A stretch of 64,000 nt of DNA. Origin: UBA1952 sp965246785. Its GTDB lineage: Bacteria; Bacteroidota; Bacteroidia; Chitinophagales; Chitinophagaceae. The notes below the pieces were generated by a model. That model was not told the origin of the DNA. It saw nothing but the letters and a program-made list of their open reading frames with translations, and made no database searches. The stretch lies in NCBI GenBank assembly GCA_965246785.1, contig CBDFFM010000033.1, positions 1 to 64,000 of the forward strand, in the 5' to 3' direction. Positions 34,258 through 44,403 of this stretch are shown here, piece by piece. The translations under genes were made by a program, and so were the position numbers. How positions within the stretch are numbered: the stretch's first letter is position 1; the number at the start of each line of letters is the position of its first letter.

Positions 34258-34769
34258 GCAATAATACTCTTCTTTAAGCCGCTTACTATCGCTGCCAAGA
34301 CCAATACAAAGCTCAGCACCGCCGCCCAGGTACGCACCGCATGCCAACGGTTCCACGGCCCTTCAAAAGCCTCCCGCGCCCGCCGCAGCATCCCCGCATC
34401 CGCCCCTTCCCGCCGGAAGGCCTCCAGCGCGCCATTCAGCGGCACGTTCCCGCCAATGGTTATGCCCATCACGCCAATCAGGTAAAGCACAGTAGCAGCC
34501 ATCAGCAGCCAGAAGGCGGATGATGCGCCGCCGCTTTTATAAGCCGACCTACAGCACAGCGGCAGGAGCAGCACGGGCAGGAAATACACAGCGAAGAAGA
34601 GGCCATTCTGTATGGCCCGGTTGATGCCCTGCATGGCAGCGATGTAGGCGTCATCGCCAAGCCCCCGCAGGCCGGGATTGACGGATACAGAATAGGCAAA
34701 CAGCAGTCCGGCGGACAAGCCTACGGTGAGGGCGGTGCTGGTGAATAAAACGTTGGCGGAAGTGGTCAT
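34248..34769 (-). CDS. DUF1772 (anthrone oxygenase-like) four-helix membrane protein
   Basis: 173 residues from ATG 34769 (MTTSANVLFTSTALTVGLSAGLLFAYSVSVNPGLRGL). Four hydrophobic helices at about 6-28, 53-72, 82-105 and 148-168. The Y-S-V-x-x-x-P-G-L and MQGINRAIQNGLFFAVY blocks and the NVPLNGALEAF loop are typical of DUF1772, related to fungal anthrone oxygenases. The enzymatic role in bacteria is not established. The 3' end lies in repeat DNA. Divergent from the aminopeptidase. Confidence 0.82.
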   Translation of the reverse strand: MTTSANVLFTSTALTVGLSAGLLFAYSVSVNPGLRGLGDDAYIAAMQGINRAIQNGLFFAVYFLPVLLLPLCCRSAYKSGGASSAFWLLMAATVLYLIGVMGITIGGNVPLNGALEAFRREGADAGMLRRAREAFEGPWNRWHAVRTWAAVLSFVLVLAAIVSGLKKSIIAAI

Positions 34770-34836
34770 AGGCTGCGGCAAATTACGGCGGCAAACACCA
34801 TTGCCATTAAGGCGCGTCAATCCACCTGCGCCGGAG

Positions 34837-34844
34837 TATTTTTG
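34837..34844 (+). promoter_or_regulatory. Candidate -7 box (TATTTTTG) for leucyl aminopeptidase
   Basis: Perfect TAnnTTTG, 9 bp upstream of the ATG at 34854. It overlaps the alternative ATG 34842, which argues for the downstream start and a leader of a few bases. Confidence 0.55.
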
Positions 34845-34853
34845 CGCCCCATC

Positions 34854-36284
34854 ATGATTCAATTCTCCATAAGCCCCGCCGCTGAAAGCGCGCCCGTTCT
34901 CCATATCCTCAATGACGCCGCTCAGATTCAGTCACTGGATTTGCAGCCGCAGGAAGCCGCATACGCGCAGGCCGCTGCCGGCAGTGAGCAAAGCCTCATC
35001 CACATTAACCGCTACGATAGCCAGCATTACATATTTCTGATAAAAATCAAAAAGGACGAAGCCGCTGCCCGCGACGCCTTCCGCAAAAGCGGCGCAGAAG
35101 CCAGCGGCGTGCTCAAAGGCATTAAAGCCGCAAGGGCACACATCCTCAATCACAGCGGGCAAGAAGAAGCAGGCATGCTGTTCGCGCAGGGCCTTGGGCT
35201 TGCCGCTTATCAGTTCCTCAAGTACCGCAATGAGCGCGAGAAGCTGCAGCACTCGCTGCAAACCGTTTCTTTTGAAGAAGGAAGCATCACGCCCGAAGCC
35301 TTGCAGGAATTAGGGGTGCTCACCGAAGCTGCCTACCGCGCCCGCGACCTTGTCAATGAGCCGCTCAATGCCCTCAGCGCCGTCCAGCTTTCCGAAGCCA
35401 TTCAGGCTTTAGGCAAAGAAGCCGGCTTCTCCGTGCAGGTCTTAGACAAGGAGGCCATGACGAAGGAAGGTATGGGCGGCATCCTCGCCGTCAATCGTGG
35501 CTCGCAAGACCCGCCGACGTTCTCCATTATGGAGTACAAACCGGATGGCGCTAAGAATGAGCAGCCCATTGTCCTCGTAGGCAAAGGCGTGGTGTATGAC
35601 ACCGGCGGCCTCTCCCTAAAGCCCACGCCCAACAGCATGGACAGGATGAAGAGCGACATGAGCGGAGCAGCCCTAGTAAGCGCGGCCATGTACGCCATCG
35701 CGAAGCTGAAGTTGCCGCTTCACATCATCGCACTTGTTCCTGCTACGGATAACCGGCCCGGCGAAAATGCCTACGTGCCCGGCGACGTCATCACCATGTA
35801 TAGCGGCGCCACCGTGGAGGTGCTTAATACCGATGCCGAGGGTCGCCTCCTCCTCGGCGATGCGCTGCATTGGGCGAAGCGCTACAATCCTGCGCTGGTA
35901 ATGGACTTTGCCACCCTTACCGGCGCTGCATCCGCCGCCGTTGGCGAGCACGGCATCGTGTGCATGGGCACTGCGGATGAGCCTACGAAAGCTGCCTTCC
36001 GCGCTGCCGGCGAGCGGCAGTATGAGCGTCTTGTAGAGTACCCGCTCTGGGACGAGTACGGCGAGCAAATCAAAAGCGAGGTGGCTGACATTAAGAACAC
36101 GGGCGGCCCTAACGGCGGCGCTATCACAGCCGGAAAATTCCTGCAGCACTTCACCGCTTATCCGTGGATGCACTTTGACATCGCCGGCGTCTCCTTCGCT
36201 ACAGCTAAGAAACCTTATCTGCCGCTCGGCGGCACTGCCTTCGGACTGCGGATGCTACTGGACTTTCTGCGGCACTACGCATAA
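34854..36284 (+). CDS. pepA: Leucyl aminopeptidase (M17)
   Basis: 476 residues from ATG 34854 (MIQFSISPAAESAPV). Di-metal hexameric aminopeptidase, cytoplasmic. The M17 catalytic domain shows VGKGVVYDTGGLSLKPTPNSMDRMKSDMSGAA (metal-binding Lys/Asp cluster), the diagnostic NTDAEGRLLLGDALHWA, and the late GPNGGAITAGKFLQHF. The N-terminal 160 residues are the variable macro-like domain. The overall length is normal. Roles known for the family include turnover of peptides and Cys-Gly; some bind DNA. Confidence 0.94.
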   Translation: MIQFSISPAAESAPVLHILNDAAQIQSLDLQPQEAAYAQAAAGSEQSLIHINRYDSQHYIFLIKIKKDEAAARDAFRKSGAEASGVLKGIKAARAHILNHSGQEEAGMLFAQGLGLAAYQFLKYRNEREKLQHSLQTVSFEEGSITPEALQELGVLTEAAYRARDLVNEPLNALSAVQLSEAIQALGKEAGFSVQVLDKEAMTKEGMGGILAVNRGSQDPPTFSIMEYKPDGAKNEQPIVLVGKGVVYDTGGLSLKPTPNSMDRMKSDMSGAALVSAAMYAIAKLKLPLHIIALVPATDNRPGENAYVPGDVITMYSGATVEVLNTDAEGRLLLGDALHWAKRYNPALVMDFATLTGAASAAVGEHGIVCMGTADEPTKAAFRAAGERQYERLVEYPLWDEYGEQIKSEVADIKNTGGPNGGAITAGKFLQHFTAYPWMHFDIAGVSFATAKKPYLPLGGTAFGLRMLLDFLRHYA

Positions 36285-36715
36285 ACCTTACAGGCACACG
36301 GAAACAGGTATTGCGAAGAACTCTATAGCGCAATAACCGGGCTTGCAAGCGCAAGTGATGATTAATGCCCTTATGATTATTGTACCTACACGTACAATAA
36401 CGTCCCCTTTGGTTAAGCAGCCATGCATTTTTCCGGCGGCTGGTATGCGGACTTTCTTTCCCAAAGAAATTTTCGCTGCGCGGACGCTCTTCATTTTCCG
36501 TGTTTAATGATGTCGTGTTACCTGCCATGGCGGAAGTTCCTTCATGCAAGGAATAAGCTAACATGTTAAGCCATGCGGTATCCATGAAATCCCACGTTTC
36601 ACTTCACAAGCGCTTACAAAAGCGCCCCGGCGCATGAGGTTTCTTTTGTCGTGCTAAAACGGGCTGAAGCGGCTGCATGTCATGCCTTTTCAGTTTTCCG
36701 TGAAGCGCGATATTT
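36285..36715. other. Non-coding spacer upstream of the giant surface protein
   Basis: No feature I can support. Small open frames on the minus strand have no homology pattern. TATTTATG overlaps the start codon at 36716 and could be a -7-type element. The long leader space may carry regulation of the surface-protein gene. Confidence 0.5.
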
Positions 36716-39700
36716 ATGAAATCACCTTTACGCTTTGTCTCACTGCTGCGCGTTGCCATCCTTGCTTTAACCACCTTTTTAATTGTGTGGAATCCGCAAA
36801 AAGGGGTGGCTCAAATCAGCATCGTAACGCCCTATCCCGCCGCCGCCGGAAACCTTACGCGCGGCAGCATTGATACGACGCTCCTGACCGTGCAGATAAC
36901 CTTCGGCGCAGCGTGCACCGGGGTTACGGCCACGGTTACGCTGCCGTCTGGTGTTGTGTACGTGCCGGGCAGTATTACGAAGACGGCAGGGCTTGCAGGC
37001 TCTGCCATTGCTTACAGCGGCGGCACTACTTCAGCGCCGCAATTCTCCATCAGTGGCATCACCAGCTCAGGTGATATCACCTTCACGCTTGCGCGCACAG
37101 CTGCCTGCGGCGTTACGGGCGCGGGCAAGGATGTGGTGACCGTTACCGGAAGTTGCGGCGCTGCTACGGAGAGCGATGTGAACACTAATGCCTACACCAT
37201 TTACGCGCCCTCACTCTCGCTGACCGCGCCTGCCGCCAATGCAGCGGTGAACATAGGTAACACCTATGCTCGCACCACCTCCGTCACCAACGGCGGTAAC
37301 GGGTGCTTAGACACGGTATTTTACTACGTGGTAGTGCCTACCGGCAAGCTCCGCATGAGCGACTCGCCAACGCACACCATCAACGTAAACCTGACCGGCG
37401 GCGCACTTCCGGCGCAGTCGTTCACCCCCGTTCGTACATCAGGCGATACGCTATTCTATAAGATTTGGGGCGCTAATGCCTTCGGCTCCGACAATAAGCT
37501 GTGCAACGGCGAGGTGCTGAACATCGCGGAGAGCGTGGTGGTGAATGCCTGCGGCTCCTGGACTACCTACTACGGCGCGCGCTGGGGCCGCAACAGTTCC
37601 TATTGCCAGACGGCAACCGGCTCTTGCGTAATGACGACGGTGAACACAGGCATAGGCCTTACCACAAAGGTGGCGAGCGTTCCGGTGGTGTCAGGCTGCC
37701 TGAGCAATAGTTATATAGTTACGGACTCGCTGCTCAACACGGGCACAGCGAGCTTCTACTACACCAAGTTTACCCTTACGGGAAATGTCAATCCTTCCAA
37801 CGGCTACATTGATACGGCTTCCATTCTCGTGGCTTATACCGGCGTAGCGCCCTATCACCCTGCCAACGGCTTTACTGTAACGGATACGAACAAGAACACG
37901 CTCTCTTGTATCCGCGGTAAGGCAAAGGATGTGTCTTACACTTTCCCTACGGAGTTTGTGCTGCCGGTCGGTGGCAAGCTGGCCATCACTTATACGATGA
38001 ATACCGGCTGCCGTGATACCTCGCTCTGTAATGCGAACTATGTACCGCCCACCTGTACTACCACACACACCTACCATCCAATCTGCGACCCGACCATTGC
38101 TACCAAAGGCTCTACCGGCGTGGCCTTTGGCTATACGATGAAGGTGAATGCCTATCTCCTGCAGTTGCCGGCGGTCATTGCCAATGGCGCAACGTTTAAC
38201 GTGCGCGTGCCTGTGTCTTATGCCATGCCTGCTACGCCTACGTCTGTGCTTACGCGGCGCATTGGAACCGTTACGCTTACCCTGCCTACAGGCGTGAGCC
38301 TGCAATCGGTGGGCGAGGGGCTTGATACGAGCGGCGGCGCGGCGGCTACCGTCTCGGGGAATGTGGTAACCTATCGCTTCATTCCCAACTATACGACGAA
38401 GAGCAATGTGCTCAACTTCGTGCTTCGCAATGACTCCGCCTGCGGCTATCAGCCCATTGTGTCGCAGGAGCAGATTATTCTGGACACAGCCTGCGCCGGC
38501 AGCCTGAATGCCGCCGGCATGTGCTACACGGCCACCACCAAGTACAAGTGCCCCGGCGGCACTGGCTGCACTGGCATCAACGGGCCTTCGCTCTCTGCGA
38601 AGCGCTACAACTATGGCCTGCCCGATAACGACGGCGACGGCCGCGCTGACGGATCCGGCTCGCTGGACTATTCGAAGGTTGACCCCGACCACTTCATGAT
38701 TGGCGATACGCTGCGCACGGTGAGCGGCGGCAGCATCATCCCGCGCGGGGCCGCGCCTATTGACACGTTTGCGTATGTATATGGGGAGTGGTCTTTCCCA
38801 CTCGGCTCCTGGCAGCCGGCAGGGCAGGCGAGCATTACCATCCGGCGCAGCGGCTATGCGGACAGCTCGTTTAATGTAAGCTTGTCCACCATCACATCCG
38901 GCAGCAAGTACCGGGCGGATTGGAAGAGTCTTTACAGGACGTACCGCAGCGGCGATAGTGTCTCCTTGACGGCCTTCTTTCGGCTGAGCGATGTGAATTA
39001 TTACGCGAATACGCCAGTGTATGAAGTAGGCGCCAGGAATAGCAGCATCTACGACTATTCCAAGGATGCTGTGTGCAAAGTGCTCCACCTGCTTTATGCT
39101 TCCAATACGGCTACTCCGCCTACCGGCGGCAATATCGGCGGCACCGGCGCGACGGCAGGCTACTCCTGCGACTCCGGGCTGTATAATGTGTACCTCACCG
39201 GCTGGAAGCATACGCTCGTATCCAACTCTGTAACCGTGAATGGATGTGCCTTCGCGACGAAGAGTTTCGTGAGCAATACTTACGTGCAAAGCCTGACTAA
39301 CAGCGGCCAATACTTTTTGGGCGAATACCGGCCAATAGCCGTGCCGGATACGGCCATCGTTACGATGCCCATAGGCTGGGACTACATAGCGCCGGTTGCT
39401 TCTACGATGGCCTATACCACCAAGCGCGGGGGCACGGCTACACAGACTTACACGCTTACGCCGATTGTATCCACGACCGCCTACGGGGCCACGCAACTGC
39501 TGTTTGATTACTACTCGGCTTTCCAGAATGGCACTATTCCCTTTGCGGGTACGGAGGGCGTGGTTTATACCACCAACTATTCCGTGCGTCCATCAAGCTG
39601 CGCCACGCCAGACAACTCGCGCGACACTGTGGTAGAATACGGCCACCTCGCCAATCCGTTTGGCACAACGCTGAGCCGCTATACTGTTACGCATACGGCT

Positions 39701-41986
39701 GCCAATACGCTCAAGTACGGCACGCGCCCGGCGCTTACGTTCACAAACACCACAGGTACCATCAGCGCCAACACGCCGAATAATTACTGGGATGTGCAGG
39801 TGGCTACCAACACGCAAGCCGCATCCAACGTATGGTTTGCACTGGAGAAGGGCAGTGGCAGCGTAAGCATTGACAGCGTGGCGTACCTGAACAGCACCGG
39901 CACAACCGTTACAGGCATTGCGCCGGCAGCGCCTGCTCCTGCGGCCTTCACCGCCGCGGGCAATAAGTGGTATCAGACGAATGCAAGCCTTGTTGCCAGC
40001 GGCAATCAGAAGCTGCGCGTTTACTTCCGCTATTCCAACTGCGGCGCAGACAGTGTAAAGGCATACGCCGGCTTTGACTGCAATAGCTATCCCGTCTCTC
40101 CGCAATCGCCTACGTGCAGCACGACTGTTACAGCGGCGCAGTACCTGAAGGTGCTTTCCAAGGCGAGCGAAATTCAGCTTTCCGTTTCCCGGCAGCCCGG
40201 CAATGGCAGCTCAGTGAGCATGTGCGCTACAGACAGCACCACCTTTATTGTGAACAGCGCACAGCCGGCCAACATCATATCGCCGCGCGTGCAGGTGATT
40301 GTCCCTTCGGGAATGTCGGTGATTACGCCCTTCCCGGTGGAATACCCATTAGGCAGCGGCACCTGGCAAAACATCACGCCGACTGTAATTGACGGCGGCT
40401 ACGAGCTTGACCTGACGAATCATACCGGCATCGGCTCCCAAGGCCTTAAAGGAACGGCGCTCAACCCGGCGGCGGCGGGGCGGCAGGCAAAGGTGAAGGT
40501 GGCCTTCAACACCAGCTGCGGCTACCGCTCCGGCTCCAACGTATCGCTATATGGCTACGCCAATACCACCTGCGGCACCTCTGCTATCGGCGATGGTACG
40601 AATGTAAAATCCCTGCCGCTCAACATTACCGGCATTCCCACCGGCGGTGGCAGCATCAATATGTCGCTGAGCTTACCAACTACGACTCTTGCCTGCGGTG
40701 GCACGGCTACGCTCTCGCTTGTCAGCATTCCGCTGGGCGGCGCTACCCAGAGTGCGGACAGCGTGATTTATACCCTGCCATCCGGCATTGAGTACGGCGG
40801 CAATTTCACGCCGGACTCCAACTGCACCGGCTGCACTGTGACCACCGCGCCCGGCCTCACAACTGGCTCAACAGACGTGAAGGTGAAAATCCCGAATGCC
40901 CTTGCCGCGAACACGCGCATCCTCTACAGCTTTGACATCATTGGCGCAGGCGGCGGATGCGGTAGCTCCACCATTGACGTAACGGCAGTGCGCACTTATC
41001 CCGGCGTCTTCTGCGGCGCTACACAATGCACGGCCTCCACCCGCGTGGTAGGCTCTACGGCTTCAGGCACCATAACGCGGGTAAAGCCGGCACTGGTAGC
41101 CACCAACCTCTCGCTTACGAGCGGCACCTATCTGCCGGGCCAGACGGTGGGGATGAAGTTTGATTACCAGAACAACGGCAATCAGGCTGCAGGTGCGGGC
41201 GTGTACGTTGCGGAATTTTTCCGCAGCGGCAATATCACTACGCCGTTCGCAACGCGCACTATGAGCAAGGCTGTGGCTATTAACGCCGCGGCATCGGATA
41301 CGTTCAGCGTAACTATTCCTTCTACCGCCAGCCAGGGCGAAATCATTACTTCCAAGCTGCGCACGAAGACGGCGGCGTCAGCGAGTCAGTGCATCTGCTC
41401 GGCCAGCCAGGCAAGTATTTCCACGCCGCTGCCAACGCGCCTTATCAGCTTCGGCGCAGCCTTGCAGGATGAGCAATCGGTGCTGGTGCAATGGCGGCTT
41501 GCCACGGAAGCGGGCCTCTCTTCTTACGCCATTGAGCGCAGTGAGGATGGCGCAACTTTCTCGCCTATAGGCATTGTAGCCGCCGGCAATAAGCAAGATG
41601 CGCGCCTTACTTATGAAGATGCCGCCCTGCCGTCTTATGCACGTATGCTTTATTACCGCCTGCGCATGAATGATGTGAGTGGAGCAGCGAGCTATGGGCC
41701 TATTGCGCCGGTGCGTTTACACCAGGCGGCGGGTGAGCTGAGTATCGTTCCAAACCCAGCGAGCAGCAGCGCGAGCGTTGCCTGGCTGAGCGATGGCGGC
41801 AATACGCGGCTTCAAGTATTCAATGCACTGGGCCAGCCTGTACTGTCGCAAAGCTTTGCGGCAGTGAAAGGTTCCAATACGGTGCAATTGAGCGGCATCG
41901 GCGAATGGCCGGCAGGAACTTACATCCTGCATCTAAGCGATAACGCTGGACACCTATCCCGCAGCCGTTTTGTAGTGGCGCATTAA
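36716..41986 (+). CDS. Giant T9SS-secreted repeat surface protein with type A sorting domain
   Basis: 1,756 residues. Signal peptide about 1-32 ending before QISIV. The body is a succession of Ser/Thr/Gly-rich beta-sandwich modules, with many cysteines, resembling DUF11/CARDB-like adhesion domains. A Ca-binding-like DNDGDGRADGSG stretch lies near residue 640. After PTRLISFGAA comes a fibronectin-like domain (VQWRLATEAGLSSYAIERS). The final about 75 residues form a C-terminal type A sorting domain: SIVPNPASSS, LQVFNALGQPV, AGTYILHLS. This signal directs export by the type IX machinery and attachment outside the cell. Function is probably adhesion or gliding; no catalytic domain seen. Confidence 0.85.
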   Translation: MKSPLRFVSLLRVAILALTTFLIVWNPQKGVAQISIVTPYPAAAGNLTRGSIDTTLLTVQITFGAACTGVTATVTLPSGVVYVPGSITKTAGLAGSAIAYSGGTTSAPQFSISGITSSGDITFTLARTAACGVTGAGKDVVTVTGSCGAATESDVNTNAYTIYAPSLSLTAPAANAAVNIGNTYARTTSVTNGGNGCLDTVFYYVVVPTGKLRMSDSPTHTINVNLTGGALPAQSFTPVRTSGDTLFYKIWGANAFGSDNKLCNGEVLNIAESVVVNACGSWTTYYGARWGRNSSYCQTATGSCVMTTVNTGIGLTTKVASVPVVSGCLSNSYIVTDSLLNTGTASFYYTKFTLTGNVNPSNGYIDTASILVAYTGVAPYHPANGFTVTDTNKNTLSCIRGKAKDVSYTFPTEFVLPVGGKLAITYTMNTGCRDTSLCNANYVPPTCTTTHTYHPICDPTIATKGSTGVAFGYTMKVNAYLLQLPAVIANGATFNVRVPVSYAMPATPTSVLTRRIGTVTLTLPTGVSLQSVGEGLDTSGGAAATVSGNVVTYRFIPNYTTKSNVLNFVLRNDSACGYQPIVSQEQIILDTACAGSLNAAGMCYTATTKYKCPGGTGCTGINGPSLSAKRYNYGLPDNDGDGRADGSGSLDYSKVDPDHFMIGDTLRTVSGGSIIPRGAAPIDTFAYVYGEWSFPLGSWQPAGQASITIRRSGYADSSFNVSLSTITSGSKYRADWKSLYRTYRSGDSVSLTAFFRLSDVNYYANTPVYEVGARNSSIYDYSKDAVCKVLHLLYASNTATPPTGGNIGGTGATAGYSCDSGLYNVYLTGWKHTLVSNSVTVNGCAFATKSFVSNTYVQSLTNSGQYFLGEYRPIAVPDTAIVTMPIGWDYIAPVASTMAYTTKRGGTATQTYTLTPIVSTTAYGATQLLFDYYSAFQNGTIPFAGTEGVVYTTNYSVRPSSCATPDNSRDTVVEYGHLANPFGTTLSRYTVTHTAANTLKYGTRPALTFTNTTGTISANTPNNYWDVQVATNTQAASNVWFALEKGSGSVSIDSVAYLNSTGTTVTGIAPAAPAPAAFTAAGNKWYQTNASLVASGNQKLRVYFRYSNCGADSVKAYAGFDCNSYPVSPQSPTCSTTVTAAQYLKVLSKASEIQLSVSRQPGNGSSVSMCATDSTTFIVNSAQPANIISPRVQVIVPSGMSVITPFPVEYPLGSGTWQNITPTVIDGGYELDLTNHTGIGSQGLKGTALNPAAAGRQAKVKVAFNTSCGYRSGSNVSLYGYANTTCGTSAIGDGTNVKSLPLNITGIPTGGGSINMSLSLPTTTLACGGTATLSLVSIPLGGATQSADSVIYTLPSGIEYGGNFTPDSNCTGCTVTTAPGLTTGSTDVKVKIPNALAANTRILYSFDIIGAGGGCGSSTIDVTAVRTYPGVFCGATQCTASTRVVGSTASGTITRVKPALVATNLSLTSGTYLPGQTVGMKFDYQNNGNQAAGAGVYVAEFFRSGNITTPFATRTMSKAVAINAAASDTFSVTIPSTASQGEIITSKLRTKTAASASQCICSASQASISTPLPTRLISFGAALQDEQSVLVQWRLATEAGLSSYAIERSEDGATFSPIGIVAAGNKQDARLTYEDAALPSYARMLYYRLRMNDVSGAASYGPIAPVRLHQAAGELSIVPNPASSSASVAWLSDGGNTRLQVFNALGQPVLSQSFAAVKGSNTVQLSGIGEWPAGTYILHLSDNAGHLSRSRFVVAH

Positions 41987-42009
41987 TCTGTCCTTTTCCA
42001 AGAAAATCA

Positions 42010-42039
42010 AAACCGCCATCCTTTCAAAGATGGCGGTTT
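42010..42039. terminator. Bidirectional terminator
   Basis: AAACCGCCATC / GATGGCGGTTT, 11-bp perfect stem, CTTTCAAA loop, T-run at the right. Serves the surface protein (+) and DUF72 gene (-). Confidence 0.9.
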
Positions 42040-42048
42040 CTTATTGCA

Positions 42049-42768
42049 TCATTCCGGAAGCATCGGGCTGAAAAGCCGGGCATCGGTAATGGCTTCTCCA
42101 TACCAGGTATTATTGAAATAGGTAAATAGCTGCCCTGGCGGGTGCGCTTTGATGTGCTCCGCCCAGGACTGCAATCCTTCCGCGCCATAGCCGCTTTTAT
42201 ACAGCACGGGCTTGCCGTGAAAGCGCAGATAATTTGTGCTGTCTTGCGGCACAAACACATCTTCAAGCCCGGGGAAGGAAACGTTGACAAAGACAATTCC
42301 CGCTGCGCTCAAAGCAGCATACACATCCGGCTGCCACCAGCTTGCGTCGCGAAATTCTATGGCATGCAATACCGGCGTCTCGGCAAGCGTCATAAGCACC
42401 TCCAGCATCTCCGGCGAATACTTAAAGCTGGCCGGGAATTGATAAAGAACGCAGCGTAGCTTATCCTGCAAGGCAGCGGAGCAGGTTTCATAGAAGGCTG
42501 TCTGCTCTTCCAGGATGCCCTTCATCCTTTTGAGGTGTGTGAAGAGCTTCGGTGCTTTTACAGTGAAGGCAAAGTCTTCGGGCGTGTCGTTGTACCACTT
42601 GCCGAGGCTTTTGAGCGTGGGCATACGGTAAAAGGTGGCGTTGATTTCAATGGTGTTGAAATGCTGCGCGTAGAATTGCAGCCACTTCGTGGATGGAATG
42701 TCGGCGGGATAGAACTGGCCTTTCCATTCGCGGTAATAATAGCCGGAGCAGCCGGTGAAGGTGAGCAT
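42049..42768 (-). CDS. DUF72 TIM-barrel protein (YecE-like)
   Basis: 239 residues from ATG 42768 (MLTFTGCSGYYYREWKGQFYP). The TGCSGYYYREWKG start, FNTIEINATFYRMP block, the FTVKAPKLFTHLKRM segment and the FRDASWWQPDVY strand match DUF72. FHG and FTYFNNTWYGEA close the barrel. The family has a TIM-barrel fold with an unknown reaction. It sits downstream of porX on the same strand but behind a terminator, so it is probably a separate unit. The usual length is 230-260 residues. Confidence 0.9.
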   Translation of the reverse strand: MLTFTGCSGYYYREWKGQFYPADIPSTKWLQFYAQHFNTIEINATFYRMPTLKSLGKWYNDTPEDFAFTVKAPKLFTHLKRMKGILEEQTAFYETCSAALQDKLRCVLYQFPASFKYSPEMLEVLMTLAETPVLHAIEFRDASWWQPDVYAALSAAGIVFVNVSFPGLEDVFVPQDSTNYLRFHGKPVLYKSGYGAEGLQSWAEHIKAHPPGQLFTYFNNTWYGEAITDARLFSPMLPE

Positions 42769-42794
42769 AACCAAATTTGAAAACTATTGCGCCA

Positions 42795-42829
42795 ATAAAA
42801 AAGGGACAAGCGCTAAGCCTGTCCCTTTG
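42795..42829 (-). terminator. porX terminator
   Basis: AAGGGACA / TGTCCCTT, 8-bp stem with an 11-base loop. On the minus strand the stem is followed by a T-run (42797-42801 A-run on plus). Confidence 0.75.
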
Positions 42830-42846
42830 GATAAAAATTTCTGTGG

Positions 42847-44403
42847 CTACTTGCTCACCAGCCGTATTACCGGCACAATCATCTCCTCCAGCGAGATGCC
42901 GCCGTGCTGAAACGTATTCTTGTAATACTGCACGTAGTGATTGTAGTTATTCGGGTAGCAAAGGAAGGTGTCTTCCTTCGCGAAGATGAACGTGGAGCTT
43001 ACGCCCGGCGTAGGCAAACCAGCGAGCTTCGGGTCGCGGAAGGCGAGCACATCCTTCTCCTCGTACTGCAGATTGCGGCCGTGCTTATAGCGGAGATTAG
43101 TCGTGGTGTGGCGGTCGCCGACGCACTTGGATGGCTTCTGTACGCGCACTGTTCCGTGGTCTGTCGTGATGATGAGCTGGATGCCCTTATCGGCAATCTT
43201 TTTCAGGCCGCGATAGAGTGGAGAATGCTCAAACCAGCTTACGGTGAGTGAGCGGTAGCTTACTTCATCGCTCGCCAGCTCTTTCAGCACTTCCATTTCC
43301 GTGCGGGCGTGGCTGAGCATGTCCACGAAGTTGTAGACGATAACGGAAAGGTCGTTTTTGAGGTAGTTGTGAACGTTGTCCTCAAATGTTTTGCCATCAT
43401 CATTGTTAGTGATTTTGGTGTACTGCCATTTAAGGCTGTCCTTTTTCAGGCGCTTCAGTTGCGACGCGAGCAGCACATCTTCAAAGAGATTTTTGCCGCC
43501 TTCGTCCTCGTCATTCTTCCATTCATTCGGGTGCTGCTTCGCAATGTCAATCGGCAGCATTCCGGCGAAGAGCGCATTGCGCGCGTACTGTGTGGCTGTT
43601 GGCAGAATAGAGTAGAAAAGGTCTTCCTCCACGACACGAAACGACTCTGTAATGATTGGCTGAATTGCCTTCCATTGGTCAAGGCGCAGGTTGTCTATTA
43701 CCAACAAGAAAGTCGGCGTGCCCGGCTCAATGTGCGGCATCACTTTGCGTGCCAAAAGCTCGTGCGAGAAAAGTGGCGCATCGCTGTCTTTACCCAGAAT
43801 CCAGTTGCTGTAATGCTTGGACACATACTTCACAAATTCCGTGTTGGCCTCCTTCTTCTGGCTCTGCAGCACCTCCATCATCTCGGGTGAATCGGAGCGC
43901 GTCATTTCCAACTCCCAATGCACGAGGCGACGGTAGAGGTCTTTCCATTCTTCATGCGAAGGATTGGACGACAGCGCCATAAACAGGTTCCGGAAATCCT
44001 GCTGGTAAGCGCTGGTAGTTGCCTCGCTCACGAGGCGCTTACCGTCCATGATTTTCTTCAGCGAAAGCAGCACCTGATTCGGATTGACCGGCTTGATGAG
44101 GTAATCCGAAATCTGCGCGCCGATAGCTTCCTCCATGATGTTCTCTGCTTCGTTCTTCGTTACCATTACAACGGGCAGCGCGGGCTGCATGTCCTTGATG
44201 CGGGAGAGCGTTTCCAGACCGGTGAGTCCGGGCATACTCTCGTCCAGCAGCACAACGTCTATCGGGTTATCCTTGAGATGCTCCAGCGCGTCGTGGCCGT
44301 TGGAGAGCGGAGTTACATTGTAGCCTTTGCCCTTGAGGAAGATGATTTGGGGTTTCAGCGAGTCTATCTCGTCGTCAATCCAGAGGATTTCGGGTGTGGT
44401 CAT
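42847..44403 (-). CDS. porX: PorX, response regulator of type IX secretion with PglZ phosphatase domain
   Basis: 518 residues. Residues 1-120 are a CheY-like receiver with the phospho-acceptor Asp54 in VVLLDESMPG, D10-D11 at the Mg site and K107 in LIKPVN. Residues about 200-518 are a PglZ alkaline-phosphatase-like domain: LLVIDNLRLDQWKAI with the nucleophile site, FVDMLSHAR, and the metal-ligand TTDHGTVRV motif. In Porphyromonas and Flavobacterium PorX works with PorY and SigP to control T9SS genes. Here it is 1.5 kb from porG. Preceded by a spacer of TGTTTGAATGTTGGAGTGTTT-type tandem words. Confidence 0.95.
   Translation of the reverse strand: MTTPEILWIDDEIDSLKPQIIFLKGKGYNVTPLSNGHDALEHLKDNPIDVVLLDESMPGLTGLETLSRIKDMQPALPVVMVTKNEAENIMEEAIGAQISDYLIKPVNPNQVLLSLKKIMDGKRLVSEATTSAYQQDFRNLFMALSSNPSHEEWKDLYRRLVHWELEMTRSDSPEMMEVLQSQKKEANTEFVKYVSKHYSNWILGKDSDAPLFSHELLARKVMPHIEPGTPTFLLVIDNLRLDQWKAIQPIITESFRVVEEDLFYSILPTATQYARNALFAGMLPIDIAKQHPNEWKNDEDEGGKNLFEDVLLASQLKRLKKDSLKWQYTKITNNDDGKTFEDNVHNYLKNDLSVIVYNFVDMLSHARTEMEVLKELASDEVSYRSLTVSWFEHSPLYRGLKKIADKGIQLIITTDHGTVRVQKPSKCVGDRHTTTNLRYKHGRNLQYEEKDVLAFRDPKLAGLPTPGVSSTFIFAKEDTFLCYPNNYNHYVQYYKNTFQHGGISLEEMIVPVIRLVSK

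Noticed and set aside
36205..36585. Small minus-strand open frames before the giant surface protein (including a hydrophobic Cys-rich one at 36288-36494)
   Set aside because: No ribosome-binding or family evidence; overlaps the 3' end of pepA. A small peptide gene cannot be excluded.
37691..39496. 601-residue open frame antisense to the giant surface protein
   Set aside because: Arg/Ala/Gly-rich shadow frame; the plus-strand gene has a signal peptide and sorting domain.
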